Below, one piece after another: positions 31,150 to 43,100 of a stretch of DNA of 64,000 nt. Origin of the DNA: Nematostella vectensis. Lineage: Eukaryota; Cnidaria; Anthozoa; Actiniaria; Edwardsiidae. Under the pieces are notes generated by a model. It did not search any database. It was given only the letters and a program-made list of their open reading frames with translations, and was not told the DNA's origin. Made by a program: the position numbers and the translations under genes. How positions within the stretch are numbered: the first letter of the stretch is position 1; the number at the start of each line of letters is the position of its first letter. Location of the stretch: contig NC_064047.1 of assembly GCF_932526225.1 (NCBI RefSeq), positions 3,967,501-4,031,500 on the forward strand, written 5' to 3'.

Positions 31150-32388
31150 ATTTCTAAGAGTGAACTTTCCGCAACTAGCAGATTCATATCTACGAGTGAA
31201 CTATACGCAGCTAGCAGATTCATATCTAAGTCATATCTATGAGTGAATTATACGCAACTAGCAGATTCATATCTAAGTCATATCTAAGAGTGAACTATAC
31301 GCAACTAGCAGATTCATATCTAAGTCATATCTAAGAGTGAACTATACGCAGCTAGCAGATCCATATCTAAGTCATATCTAAGAGTGAACTATACGCAGCT
31401 AGCAGATTCATATCTAAGAGTAAACTATACGCAGCTAGCAGATTCATATCTAAGTCATATCTAGGAGTGAACTATACGCAACTAGCAGATTTATATCTAA
31501 GTCATATCTAAGAGTGAACTATACGCAGCTAGCAGATTTATATCTAAGTCATATCTAAGAGTGAACTATACGCAAATAGCAGATTCATATCTAAGTCATA
31601 TCTAAGAGTGAACTATACGCAACTAGCAGATTTATATCTAAGTCATATCTAAGAGTGAACTATACGCAGCTAGCAGATTCATATCTAAGTCATATCTAAG
31701 AGTGAACTATACGCAGCTAGCAGATTCATATCTAAGAGTAAACTATACGCAGCTAGCAGATTCATATCTAAGAGTGAACTATACGCAGCTAGCAGATTCA
31801 TATCTAAGAGTAAACTATACGCAGCTAGCAGATTTATATCTAAGTCATATCTAAGAGTGAACTATACGCAAATAGCAGATTCATATCTAAGTCATATCTA
31901 AGAGTGGACTATACGCAGCTAGCAAATTCATATCTAAGTCATATCTAAGAGTGAACTATACGCAGCTAGCAGATCCATATCTAAGTCATATCTAAGAGTG
32001 AACTATACGCAGCTAGCAGATTCATATCTAAGTCATATCTAAGAGTGAACTATACGCAGCTAGCAGATTTATATCTAAGTCATATCTAAGAGTGAACTAT
32101 ACGCAAATAGCAGATTCATATCTAAGTCATATCTAAGAGTGGACTATACGCAGCTAGCAAATTCATATCTAAGTCATATCTAAGAGTGGACTATACGCAA
32201 CTAGCAGATTCATATCTAAGTCATATCTAAGAGTGAACTATACGCAAATAGCAGATTCATATCTAAGTCATATCTAAGAGTGAACTATACGCAACTAGCA
32301 GATTCATATTTAATTCATATCTAAGAGTGAACTATACGCATCCAGCAGATCCATATCTAAGTCATATCTAAGAGTGAACTATACGCAG
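31150..32388. repeat. 47-bp satellite array, about 26 copies
   Basis: The unit is tcatatctaagtcatatcta followed by agagtgaactatacgcagct and agcagat. Copies differ by single bases (gcagct/gcaact/gcaaat), and some lack the 'tctaagtcata' segment, giving a shorter unit. The last copy (about 32370-32388) merges into the coding end of the neighbouring minus-strand gene, whose terminal codons and stop are written in repeat sequence (ctatacgcagc). Confidence 0.95.
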
Positions 32389-35300
32389 CCGTACAACTCC
32401 ACCCTCATGACGATGGCAAGCCTCCAAGTCTTCACCATGAATCGGACGTAACGTGTAACGAGTCGCTCGGCCAGTGTATGAGTAACTATGCCATCCAAGT
32501 TGGAATTTCCAGGAAAAATCTGCCAAAAAAAAAAATAAATAATCACATTTTTGCTCAACTTGTACGCAGCAGCTCACAACAGTCAGTTTTTATTACTCTG
32601 ATCAATCGGGCTTTTACTTCTCTAACCTTCCCAAATCTTTAATACCCGTCCCCCTCCCAGTTCCTACTACAAAAGCTGCTTCTTCATCCCCACCCCACCC
32701 CAGAATTCTATGAGTAGCAATGCAAGTTTCAAGTTTTATTTGCCACATATTTACAATAAGTACATTAAATATATAATTAATTAGACGAATACATGGCGAG
32801 GAGGACCATAAAATCACAAGGCTTATACGAGACAGTCCTCCCCATTTATAAGAAAAAATACATATACTAAGTCATGGCTAAATATAAATAAGGAGATTAC
32901 ATACTAATATACCTGAACTATGATTTTATATATAAAAAACAACATCACATACACACATACAAAAAGTCAAAAAAAGGAAAAAATATATACTAGCTGAGAA
33001 GAACAGTTTTAAGGCTAGTCAAAAAAAAAACCAAAGTAGTTGCAGACTGAGTATCAATGTCTAGGGAATTATAAAATGCAGGCCCTTGATATCTAAGTGC
33101 AAATTTGCGTATGTTTTTTTTCTGCATTTAGGGATGTGAAATAGCTTAGCACGTCTTGTATTGTAATTATGAATTTGAGAATTGAGAAAAAATATATTGT
33201 CAAAGTATCGAGGAAGTATTTTAGTCTTAAATTGAAACATTAGCTTGCCAATATGAAATAAATAAATGCAGTGAAATTTCAAAATGTTTAGATCTTTGAA
33301 TATTGGCTCAGTATGAGCATCATATGGCTTATTTGAAATAATGCGTACAGCTCTTTTCTGGATCAAAAAAAGACGATTGAGATTTGAAGGGTATGTTGAA
33401 CCCCAAACACAGATACAATATTGTAAGTACGGATATATTAGAGAATAGTAGAGAGTCATAAGAGAACGCCTTAGGAAGGCAAAAACTTGATTTGTACATG
33501 ATGCCCACTGCTTTGGAGACTTTCCTAGTAACATTAGAAATATGTGGAATCCACGTCAAATGTTCGTCTAAAACGACACCTAGAAAAACTATTTCTTCAA
33601 CTTGTCCAAAGTTTTCTCTATGTAAATTTTATTCCTCCCCCCCCCCCCCCCCCCTAGAATGTCCAACGTTCTCCTACCTTCACAGTTCCGTTTTCTTTGT
33701 AGCTTTCCCAGTTTGACACGTCCAAGCTGTAGTCCAGTCCGTATGAGGTCACATATTGATGCGTATGTTGCCTGGAGTCGGGAGCACGGCCTTGTGTGGC
33801 CACCTTACTGATGAGTGTCAAGTTACCTAGAAATAGATAACCGTCAAAAACACAATCAAAATCAATTAATGAAGAATAACATAGGTTGACTAGTTATATT
33901 GCGTGTATCAGCGGCAATGTGGGGCGTTATTCGAGATTTAAAGACAAATTTTGCCCTTGGGGAAGGGGAATTACATCGCATTTGAAAATATGATACTTAC
34001 CCATGGGATTACCCTGGGGATTTGTATGGTCAGCGGTAGTAAACAAGATTTCCCGCCATTTGGACTCGTGGCGGCCATATAATGTTCTGTTTATTATATG
34101 AAAATCATTGAAATTCCATTTTAGTGTCATTATTTTTTTCTGATCCCATTAGATAACAGTGGAGAAAACTTGTTATCTCCAGACTTCTTGGTATTTCATT
34201 GATTTATAAATAATAAGTACATTTATAAAGAAATAACGAAATTTGCGTTGCTCCCCGCCTGTAATAAGTCGCGTGCAGTCTATTGCTCGTTGATTGGTTT
34301 ATATGTTCAGTTAAAAATAACGAGATTTGAGACGCGCCCCGCGTGTAAGCCCCGTGCAATATGTGGCTTGTTCATCAGTTCATCAGTTGATATGAACAGT
34401 TAGAAATAACGAGTTTTTGGTCGCGCCCGCCTCTAAGTCGCGTGCAATATATGTCCTTGAGCGCTTCTTGTTGGAAAATGTCTCGGGAAAAAAATCACAA
34501 ACGTTTGACATGTATTTCTTGCAAAATAATGGAAGGGTCTATTTCTTTGTATATAGCTTATTTGGAACGTTCCCGAGGAATAGGGATTTTGTCACTTCTT
34601 TATTGCCCAATATTAGGTTTTTTTTAAAAACCCTGATTAAAAACCTGATTAAAAACCCTAATTACCAAAGTGCTTAAAAGCACTTTGATTGAATGTTTTT
34701 GCATATCCCCCATGGTCACCGGGAGTCGACCCCTGGGAAAAGCCACTGATACACGCATATTTGTCAGACGTGACCTCTATTTGGTAGTCATCACACGCTC
34801 ATCCACGAGGGGCGGGAGGGAAAGGCCAAATCCCGTATCTCTTTTGTTCCTCTTATATCGTCTTCTAGGTCGTCTGTACTCCAAATAAATCCCCTTTTTG
34901 GGGAGCTATAACCAGATCCCTGATACCCCCCGGCCTATTAAGGCGAATCCTTGTTCTCGTTTTACCCTTCCTTAAAGCGGAATTGATACCAACTTACTTC
35001 CAGTCGATTACGTAGTAATCTCCGATGGTTTTTAACGCAAAACGCGAAAAATATTTTACAATTGTAAAAGCAGTGTGTGTATTGGAAAGCGCAGACTCTA
35101 ATAGATTTTTTTTTTGTCTCTTGTCGGTTGAGGTTTCCGTCTGCCCTCCGGAAGCAAACTGGTGACAATGTTGCTTCAGGGAGAGGGGGAGGGAAGATAT
35201 TGAGGGGGGAGCTCCGAAAATTTTTAACCACCAAAAGGGGGGGGGGCTCCGAAAAAAAAAGGTCCTGTAAGGGAAAATGAAAGAAAAATTTGGGGTTCTA

Positions 35301-37395
35301 TAGGGAGGGGGGGACCGAAAAAAAGAGAAAATTTTGGGGTTCTAAGGGGGGGGGGGGGACTGAAAAAAAATGTTTACAATGAAAGGGGGGGCTCTGAAAT
35401 TTTAAGGTGTCTTGAGTAAAAATCTTCCCTTTCCCCCCCTCGGTGTAATTAATGAACACTACCTTAAGGTCCCTGCTTTCGGGTCATTTTACCTAAGTAG
35501 GCCTGAAGGAACTCGTCCACTTGACTTTGTCTCGCATGCCAACCTCCTTGACACTTGTCGTCCCAACCGCGCCGAAGCCTCCCGCAAGTCGGGTGCAGCT
35601 GAGAGTTCCAGGAAGAGCTTGCGGCGAGGCTTGAGTCAGGAATTCGGTAGTCACCCATACCCAAAGGAGTGACGTCACACCCTAGAGAATAGTAACATGT
35701 CACGTAACGCTACCATGGTTAACGTCACGCTATGTCTGATTATCGTTACGCAGTGTATGATCCAGTCTCCTCCGCAGGCGTCTCTAAATGTTAGAAACCG
35801 AGACTCGGGATTCCTGTGGTCGACAAATTCCTTTGTTAAGGGGGGGGGGGGGGGGAGGGGACAATGCCAAAAGTGGAAAATGAGACCCGCTCGACGCATC
35901 ACCACAGGAATCCCGAGCGCCTGTGTTTCTTTTCTTCTGCTTTCTGGGCAAAGTGATGCCTGCGGAGGAGGCTATGTGTGATCATGTTACGGGACTAGGG
36001 CGTCATGTATCCAATAAACGTTACAAGGCACAATGTAAGATAAAAAATGTCACGCAATGCACATGTTACGACTTCACGCAATTCGGTGTGACAGTGTCGT
36101 GACAGAGCAAAACGATTAGCAGATTGTTTATCGATGTTTTTTATGGCCTTACTTTCGTCGCATGTATCCCCAACAAAGCCCAATTCACACTGACATTCGC
36201 CAGTGTTATTGACATAGTTCGCTCGACATTTCCCGCCATTAGAACACTTGAGTTTGTCGCAAGGATTCTGAAAACACAAGTAGAAAAGCAAAACAAGTCT
36301 GATAGCTGTCATTTAACACTTAGGAAGTGTATTTACTCCAAGTAAAAAATGTAAAAAACGAACAATGAATTTAACACGAGGCAAGCAATATTTCAGTGTT
36401 GTTTTTAACATTTTTGCTGAACGTTTGTATATTATTTCATTTCTTACCACTTCACATATTCAGAAGTTCCTACATAAAACACACTCTTTGTAATATGTGA
36501 ATATGTTATTAGAGGTTCAAACTTCCCTTATACAATTATCAAACTCAAAACATCAACTATTACCAACAAAAACACAATAAAATGCTTGGAAATAAGAATA
36601 ATGAAGAGACCTTTGCAAAGGCTGTTAGAAACAAAACTTCCAAAGCTACATTCACGTTAAACATCCTTCTGTGTTAAGTCTGCTCTTCGATTCTTCGCAC
36701 CGAAAATGTTTATATTGTATATTCTACATAAACAACACACGAGGTGTGAGGAGTGACGCGTACCAGTCTAATGGAGACAATATTACAAGTTTAATGTAAA
36801 AATACACAAACATGTTCATTTATCAACTAGCAGAAAACTGGGGAAAAACAACCCCGGAAAAAAAACGGCGCGTTATGCAAACTGGTAAGGTAAAGTGAAA
36901 GACAAATGTAATTAGCTAAATATATAGGCATGAGTGAACCTCTAGGGAACGCACAAGGCGCGAATTCCGAATGCCCAACATTAACACATTTCTTACTGGA
37001 CAATTTGGAGTTCACGCTTTTCCTATGATGCACTCCCGGACTGTACTTACTGGAATGCTGTAATGGTTTGATGACGGGTTGTGGTTGAACTTCTCTGAGG
37101 CGTTAAACTTGTCGTCAGACAGAAGTTCGCACCAGATCTTGAAGCTTGAATCAGCAGATGCCTTTTTTCCCGAGTTGATTGACAAACAAGTCGGGAACTC
37201 ATCCATGCACTTCAGCCAACAAGTCATTATATTTGGTTCCATCGTCTTTGCAAAGGCTTGTACCGCAAGATAGTAATTTAGATGTTCGTTGAAGTTTACA
37301 AAAGAGAATTCACCTCCGTCATTAACAACTGGTTTTTGTGTTTCACCATTCGAGCTGCACGCCATTAGAAGGCATGATACGATAAGGAGATACAT
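32379..37395 (-). CDS. Secreted PAN/apple-EGF-F5/8C (discoidin) protein, five exons
   Basis: Exons (minus strand, in order): 37051-37395, 36153-36267, 35493-35681, 33678-33826, 32379-32519. Phases match at every junction (0, 1, 1, 0), giving 312 residues. Exon 1 holds a signal peptide (MYLLIVSCLLMACSS) and a PAN/apple-like module (CWLKCMDEFPTCLSIN ... KIWCELL). Exon 2 is one EGF domain (NPCDKLKCSNGGKC ... CQCELGFVGDTC). Exons 3-5 form one F5/8 type C domain: CDVTPLGMGDYRIPDSSLAASSSW, then LISKVATQGR and VTSYGLDYSLD, then RYVRFMVKTW and RVELYGC, followed by Val and the stop. Such domains bind carbohydrate or lipid head groups, and cnidarians have many secreted discoidin proteins used in adhesion or skeleton and mucus matrices. 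A TTTAAAG box near 37466 is a possible TATA element. Confidence 0.88.
33061..33600 (-). pseudogene. LINE (non-LTR retrotransposon) remnant, 3' part of reverse transcriptase ORF
   Basis: The minus-strand frame 33061-33534 reads YYSLIYPYLQYCICVWGSTYPSNL ... QKRAVRIISNKPYDAHTEPIF, the characteristic region after the RT fingers/palm in Jockey/CR1-like LINEs. Directly upstream in another frame (to 33559) is HISNVTRKVSKAVGIMYK, which belongs to the same protein, so a frameshift separates them. The catalytic YxDD region and the endonuclease are missing: the copy is 5'-truncated and dead. It lies in intron 4 of the PAN-EGF-F5/8C gene in the same orientation. Confidence 0.8.
33838..35492. other. Intron 3 of the PAN-EGF-F5/8C gene; low-complexity G-rich tracts
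   Basis: Two related segments around 34240-34320 and 34321-34445 both read 'aaataacgagattt ... cgcgc ... taagtc' and look like a decayed tandem repeat. From 35190 to 35410 the plus strand is a degenerate series of poly-G tracts followed by 'ctccgaaaa'. No exon is missing in phase terms. Confidence 0.45.
35764..35973. mobile_element. MITE with ~20-bp inverted ends and inner inverted block
   Basis: The ends are agtctcctccgcaggcgtct (35764) and its counterpart gatgcctgcggaggaggct (to 35973). An inner pair, gggattcctgtggt (about 35807) and accacaggaatccc (about 35900), is also inverted. The centre holds a poly-G run. It lies in intron 2 of the PAN-EGF-F5/8C gene. Confidence 0.6.
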
Positions 37396-37465
37396 GTTTT
37401 CGGGGCTTACAGGACGCAGCTGACTTGAGGCTTAAAATTCCGATGACTATGGGCAATGCGGACCC

Positions 37466-37474
37466 TTTAAAAGA
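37466..37474 (-). promoter_or_regulatory. Possible TATA-like box of the PAN-EGF-F5/8C gene
   Basis: On the minus strand the sequence is cttttaaaggg about 75 bases upstream of the ATG at 37395, a spacing that would allow a short 5' leader. It is based on position and composition only. Confidence 0.35.
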
Positions 37475-37480
37475 TTAATA

Positions 37481-38210
37481 GAAATTTAATTTATTGGGCC
37501 CACAGTGTGTGAGTCCTGCATTCAGATTCGTAGAATAACAAATTTCATCGTTTTCATGCTTTTGTCTTTTCAAATTGAATTTCATCAGACACAGCTTGAC
37601 ATATTTTTTTTAAATCGTAGATCAATCCCAAAAATGTGACCAATATTATTGATTTCAAATGTTTTGCCGAATTCTTGAATTATAAAATAAAAAGTGTTTC
37701 CATGTGCATTAAATTTGTGCAAAACATTTTACTGTATTACCAATTAGAGTTTTTTAAATAATAATAGTAATAATAGACGTTTATTCAATTCTTTGCATCA
37801 AAATCTGGATAACTGGATTAGTGATCAGATTACTTATATTTATACGTCACAAAATTTTCGAATCTGACAGACCGGCATTTTCTCTATAGTATGAATAATT
37901 CATTCCTGTGCATAAGATTAATTTCAGCAAATAAGAAGAACAAAGAAAGGATATTTATTTTCTTTCTTGCATTTCACATTTGTAAAGCGATTCGCGCTCA
38001 AAAACGCACTATCTGACTGATGCAGGCTTTGATTTACAGACATTTTTGTGGTACTTTATAAGTCATTGAATCAGAACATTGTTATAAGACGTACATATGG
38101 AGCACATGTCAATCAATTGCATTTCGCGGATGCTTATTGACTACCATTCTCAAAGATTTTTCTTGGTGGCCACCGCGGTAGCGATTATAACGATTATCAC
38201 ACTCTGCAAA
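37481..38210. other. Intergenic, AT-rich, nothing identified
   Basis: No frame with domain signal and no clear repeat. A short 'ggtggccaccgcggtagc' palindrome-like word at about 38163 resembles sequence near 7348. Confidence 0.4.
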
Positions 38211-39425
38211 CTAGAAAGTGTCTTCAATGTAATTAACTAGCATCCGGGCCTTCAATAAGTTAACACCTATTCCATAATGCGTCCCGTCGTAGCTGTACAC
38301 CCCTGACGTCATGGGGTACACGTCAAATACTGGAATGTTGCGTTTCTTGAGATATCTGTGGATTTTCTCATTGAATGCTAACACTCTATGGTTGCCCTGC
38401 TTTCTACGAAATTCCAGCGGTTTTACAAAGCCCTGCGCATGCGTGGTCACCCAAAGTATCTTGGGCCAATCAGCATCTTCGACTAGCTGCAAAATGGGTT
38501 CCAGGAAATTATCAATGGTTCTTTGCGCACTGAGGCCGTCGTGAAGGCCAATTCCGATGACAATAAGCGATCGCCTTCCTAAATTATCTCGAACCAATTC
38601 CATCACTTTGCCCGCGTGATTGATGGAATATGATTCGTTGAATTTGTATCCAAAATATGGCGAATCCTTGCAGAATTCTTTGTTAGTGTCCTCACGAGTT
38701 CTTGCAAGTTTTTCATGGCACATACTTCTTCCACTATCGACAAATTGTCTCTCTCCAGAGCAGTCTGTGGTGGCTGCGCTGGCTCTCGCGTGTGCCCCAC
38801 TTGTGAAATCTCCCGTGAAAAGAAGCAGCAATGCGTTCGAAAAATGCCGCATCAACGAGTCTCCGACAATGATTAGATTTGTTAAGCGACTCGACACAAT
38901 TTCACACGCATCCCTGCTCTCATGTGTCTTTATTTCGCATGTTTTATTTAAAGGTACCCAATCAAATAACTCGGCAGAAATAACTGTCTGAAAATCCGTG
39001 CATTTGGAGCATTTGCAATTCTCGGGTCCAGACCCACACAATCCAATATTTTCATTACAACAAGGCTTTATGCCGGCACGGTCACATTCGGCCGGGAGAC
39101 TTTGCCCGAATTTAGGGGCTGAGACAGGGAAACCGGTACCACATTGCAGATCAGTTCTAGTTAACACAGGTATCCCACGAAATTCCCGCAAAGATAAATC
39201 CATGCGATAACGAGTTTGTTTGTCTTTGTCCGTCAGTCCTTGTTTTTCCCGCCATTTCCCACTACGTAGAATCTCTAGAATATTCGTGCATTGTTTTACC
39301 CGGTAAACAGTGTTTTGTCTGAAGTTAGCTTCGTTGTTCTTTGTGTAATGAAAAACAATGAGTGCTAAAGCGCCCAGAATTGTGACGACTAGCGATTTAT
39401 AACGTCGTCCTGTAAACGAAACCAT
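38211..39425 (-). CDS. Type II membrane SGNH/PC-esterase-like protein
   Basis: The best start is the ATG at 39425 (MVSFTGRRYKS), which places a short basic cytoplasmic end before one signal-anchor helix (LVVTILGALALIVFHY). The in-frame ATG at 39512 is less likely. This topology fits a Golgi lumenal enzyme. After a stem there is a cysteine cluster (PCCNENIGLCG ... CKCSKC), then the block-I-like IVGDSLMRHF (nucleophile Ser about residue 217 of the longer frame) and a C-terminal DGTHYG holding the Asp and His of the Ser-Asp-His triad (about residues 410 and 413). This is the arrangement of PC-esterase/SGNH proteins related to sugar O-acetyl esterases and acetyltransferases. The substrate cannot be inferred. 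The gene is a single exon with stop at 38211. Confidence 0.8.
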   Translation of the reverse strand: MVSFTGRRYKSLVVTILGALALIVFHYTKNNEANFRQNTVYRVKQCTNILEILRSGKWREKQGLTDKDKQTRYRMDLSLREFRGIPVLTRTDLQCGTGFPVSAPKFGQSLPAECDRAGIKPCCNENIGLCGSGPENCKCSKCTDFQTVISAELFDWVPLNKTCEIKTHESRDACEIVSSRLTNLIIVGDSLMRHFSNALLLLFTGDFTSGAHARASAATTDCSGERQFVDSGRSMCHEKLARTREDTNKEFCKDSPYFGYKFNESYSINHAGKVMELVRDNLGRRSLIVIGIGLHDGLSAQRTIDNFLEPILQLVEDADWPKILWVTTHAQGFVKPLEFRRKQGNHRVLAFNEKIHRYLKKRNIPVFDVYPMTSGVYSYDGTHYGIGVNLLKARMLVNYIEDTF

Positions 39426-39650
39426 TTTCACGCGACAAACCAACTCCTTAGATATCACAATGAGTATTGCAAAAGGCTTGGTTACGATTCTCTCAACAAA
39501 GGAGCGACGCAAAAAGGCAGCTGGGAATCGAGTCTCGTAGAGGACTGCGTCTTAGAGGTACTGAAAATAGGAAAAGAACAATAAAAAAAATAATTTTCGA
39601 ATGGAAACCCCACTAATTATTCAAATGCAGCACCTGATGAGCATAGCTCA

Positions 39651-39815
39651 GGCCCGTGACCAGGATTTTTCTTGGGGGGGGGACCTTATTTTTCCGGGGG
39701 GGGGGGGGGGGGAGAGTTCTCTGATAAAAATCTAAAGAATAAAAATAATTTTTTTTATGCTTTTGCAGTATCTTCACTGGACGTTTATTGTCGAATTTGG
39801 CAATTGAGGTTGAAT
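39651..39815 (+). mobile_element. MITE copy of the 'caggcccgt-accagg' family
   Basis: It starts caggcccgtgaccaggattt and continues with a G-run, 'gagagttctctgataaaaatct', 'ttttatgcttttgcagtat' and 'ggacgtttattgtcgaattt'. The same blocks occur in the same order at 61619-61810, where the element has both ends. This copy lacks a clear right end. Confidence 0.65.
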
Positions 39816-39912
39816 GGTTCCTTTTTTTTTAGCATTTTTAACACAGTGCGTGAAAAACGACGACATTATAAGGCATCTAATCTAATTCTCGCTATTTTCC
39901 ACTCTGTTTTAG

Positions 39913-40189
39913 CAGGGGCGGTAAGGGTTTTTTTTATGATCCGTGAACGACCTTTTTTGTTTATCGTGAATCGTGAAAAGGACAAATTGAAAACCGTGAT
40001 TGCTACCTTCGCCATGATCCGTGAATGGCGAAACTTGCTCAACGTGAATTGTGAACTTTGCTCTTTAAAAATCGTGAATCGTGATCTCCGAGTAAAGATT
40101 TATCCTTGTCGTCAGTTTATCGTGAAACGCGATTTCCCATTTTTGAAACTCGTGAAACGTGTATGTAGGACCCCTTGTGACCGCCCCTG
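39913..40189. mobile_element. MITE with CAGGGGCGGT ends and internal GTGAA repeats
   Basis: The left end caggggcggtaaggg and the right end, read on the minus strand, caggggcggtcacaaggg are inverted matches typical of hAT-like MITEs. The interior is built of irregular repeats of 'atccgtgaacg', 'cgtgaatcgtgaa' and 'gtgaaacg'. Similar words recur at 40630-40870, so a related element may follow. I could not find a convincing 8-bp target duplication. The frame running over it is not a gene. Confidence 0.55.
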
Positions 40190-43100
40190 ATGTAAGAAAT
40201 GTTGCTAAAAAGGCTGTCTTTTAAGCAATGGTGTGTTATCGGCCGCTTGTGAACTCTATTCTAACTTTTTGGCTATCCCCTCAGTGAGCTCAAATGACGA
40301 ATGACAACTTGATGCATTAGGTACGGCAGTTACAGGAAAAAATAATTTCCTTTCCACATATTCTCCCACTTACCATGAGCCGCCGTAATTCCAAACAGCG
40401 AAGCCAAAGTATTCCATTCCAGCCCTGTATGTGTACTTTTGTGGATTTCTACTTGGTTTTACGTGTCTCTTTCATTAACCATATGCGAGGCTCACCATGG
40501 AAACACTATGGATCTGTTAGAAATTTCGATATTGAAATTAAACAAACTGCATATGCGTTCGCTAATTTTAATTCAATGACGACTTATCGTGTAAAATTCT
40601 CAAACAAATGGTTTACCGTGCATCAGACTCAAATTGCCCCGTGATTCGTGAAAACAGGAAAATCGTTGTCGTGATTCGTAAATTTACTAATTTCTCTAAA
40701 GTGAATTGTAATTTCAAACCTCAAAATCCGTGAAACGTGTCATTTGGTCCCTTAAGCATAGAAAAATTAATCAATTGTGTGCAATTCTAATCGTGTGTGT
40801 GGCTTATTTCCGCGTGAACCGATTTTTTAACTCGTGATCCGTGTAAAAGCGAGAATTTACCTCGTGATTCCTGACTACACTCGCTGACAAAAGTAATCCA
40901 AGGGTCCCATAGACCATCACTACTAAACATTACTTATAATCTAATTTTCAAACACTTGAGGACACAGCGTTTGAAGGAACTGTGCAATTTCAAAAAATAT
41001 ATATCAAATGGCTGCCCGTGTCTTAAGCCACGGAATCCGTTAAGTGTCCTTTAGATGTTTAAAGTTTAACTTTGATTAGTTCAAAGTTCAACGCCTTAAA
41101 ACTATGCATATGTACGTGCATCGTGCTCAGTTAAAGTATAAAGTTACGAAAACTGAATTCATAGACGAACGAGCTGGAGTGGACGAATTTCTTCATTTTC
41201 GTCTTTAGTACGTGAGTTTAATGCGATGCAAATCCGATTTCTCACACAAGGACTCACACGATACGACCGGCTAAGTAAGGCTTTGGCTTTTATCCCCAGG
41301 ACCTCCCGGTCCCCCGGCCTCAGCATCCGGGGTTTTCCTTTCAAAATCCGTCTTACTCCCCCACATAGCATCTAATGCGCGAGCAAATTATGTCACGTAC
41401 TTTCCGAGAGCAAAGTGGTCCTTTGCTTATAACAACGATACTCTTTTTTTTATAGCAAAAACTGTCCAGTCTGAGATTTTATCAAATTTTAAGAAGTTCG
41501 GATAGCAGCACATTATTATTTACTTGATGTGACTTTGAGTGATGCGTTCTAAAATGCAGAATCGGATTTGTTCATAACAACAACCTTAATTGATATTGAT
41601 CATTTTCTAACTCTTTGGGAGCTATTATATACTAATATCATTTCATTCTCAGTGTAACTGATCACGAGCCTTTTTGAGTGTCCAATTCAAGCAAAAAAAA
41701 AAAAAAAAAAACAGAAATGCCGGCGCCCGTCTAGCAAGAGACCAACAAAAAATAAAATCTTTAAATGAACATAAGCTCTTTCTGACAAAGCAACCTCATA
41801 TGTTGCTTTCATCAACTTATCTCCTTTATCCAAATGCGTTGTTTGATGATGATGATGAGTATGATGATGATGATGATGAATTACGATCGCGCGCGAACTG
41901 GATATGAGTACAAAAAGGGCACCCCAATGGTCTTTGGCGAGCACTTGCGAGCTTGCAAGAACCTTATTTTTTATGTGAGACCGGGCATTTTTAGTTGTTG
42001 AATAGATCGATCAGCGAGCACATCGAAAAAAACAATGCGAGCACGGCGGAAAAAATAGCGCGAGCATTAGCCGTAAACTGCGAGGACATCGAAATCTCGG
42101 GGGACCATACGGGGGCTCTCAAAAAGGCATCCAGCTTGTGCCTTGTGTTCATATCCAGTTCGCGCGCGGTCGTAACTCAAAATGGCGGCCATTCGAAGCG
42201 AAATCCGGGTTTGCTTCGCGGAAACACCATCAAACGCCTACTAGTAAGGCTATCGAAGCCACAATCTTGGATTTTGAACAAACAATAAGAAACGAGGGGG
42301 AGCTGAAGCTGGTATTTCGAAATAAAAACACCATATCTGTATACATCGGTATACAGGCCCCTTTGCGAAGTGTTAGAACAAGGCCTCGTATCTAGCCAAG
42401 GGCTATAGGAGAATGACCTGGGCCATTAAAAATTGACTTTAACTGCATCTACCAGCCTTATTCAAGTGCGTTCGCCATGAACAAACAAGGCGACGGCAAG
42501 AAGCAGCAGAGTAAATGATTTCTCTAGAATGTCAGAAATGCAGCTGCAACATATGGCTTTTTCAGTTGTACCCATGGTGTACTTTTTTTATTTACAGCCG
42601 GATGTGTCGAAAACGAAGACCTTTCACGTAAAAACAATTGTCTAAACCGTCTAAGTTCAGTTCTGTTTGATCAATTTATTTGAAGTTTTATTACAGTTTG
42701 CTCAAGGTCTACCTAAATAGCTTGACTGTTGACGTAGACATCTGACAGCAGTCAAAAAGAGCAGCATGGCCCGATTAAAAATTAACTTTTTTTCTGAGAA
42801 AAGTATATTATTTCAAAGTTACTCCGAATTAGTAGACCTAAGTCCATGGGCACGTCTTAAATGCCATGTAGCTTTATTTAGCTGTTGTTATAAATTTTGT
42901 TTAAATCACAAGCAATAATTATAACTGAAAAAAGGATTGACTTATGTCAAACTGCAACAATGGTGAAAAAGAAATGGGATTTTAGTCAATGTAAAGATAA
43001 TTAATTATGTGTACAATGGATTGAAATTGGATTGAAAACTCAACATTTGTTTTTCTACTCAACAACAAGTGTCAAAACAAAATGTCATTACGATAAACAC

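Noticed and set aside
31150-32388. Regularly spaced repeats suggesting a CRISPR array
   Set aside because: Units are directly head-to-tail without unique spacers; this is a eukaryotic satellite.
33061-33534. Possible host gene with reverse-transcriptase-like sequence
   Set aside because: It is a 5'-truncated, frameshifted LINE tail in an intron, not a host gene.
39672-40190. 172-residue plus-strand frame
   Set aside because: It spans two MITEs and a poly-G tract and has no domain or splice support.
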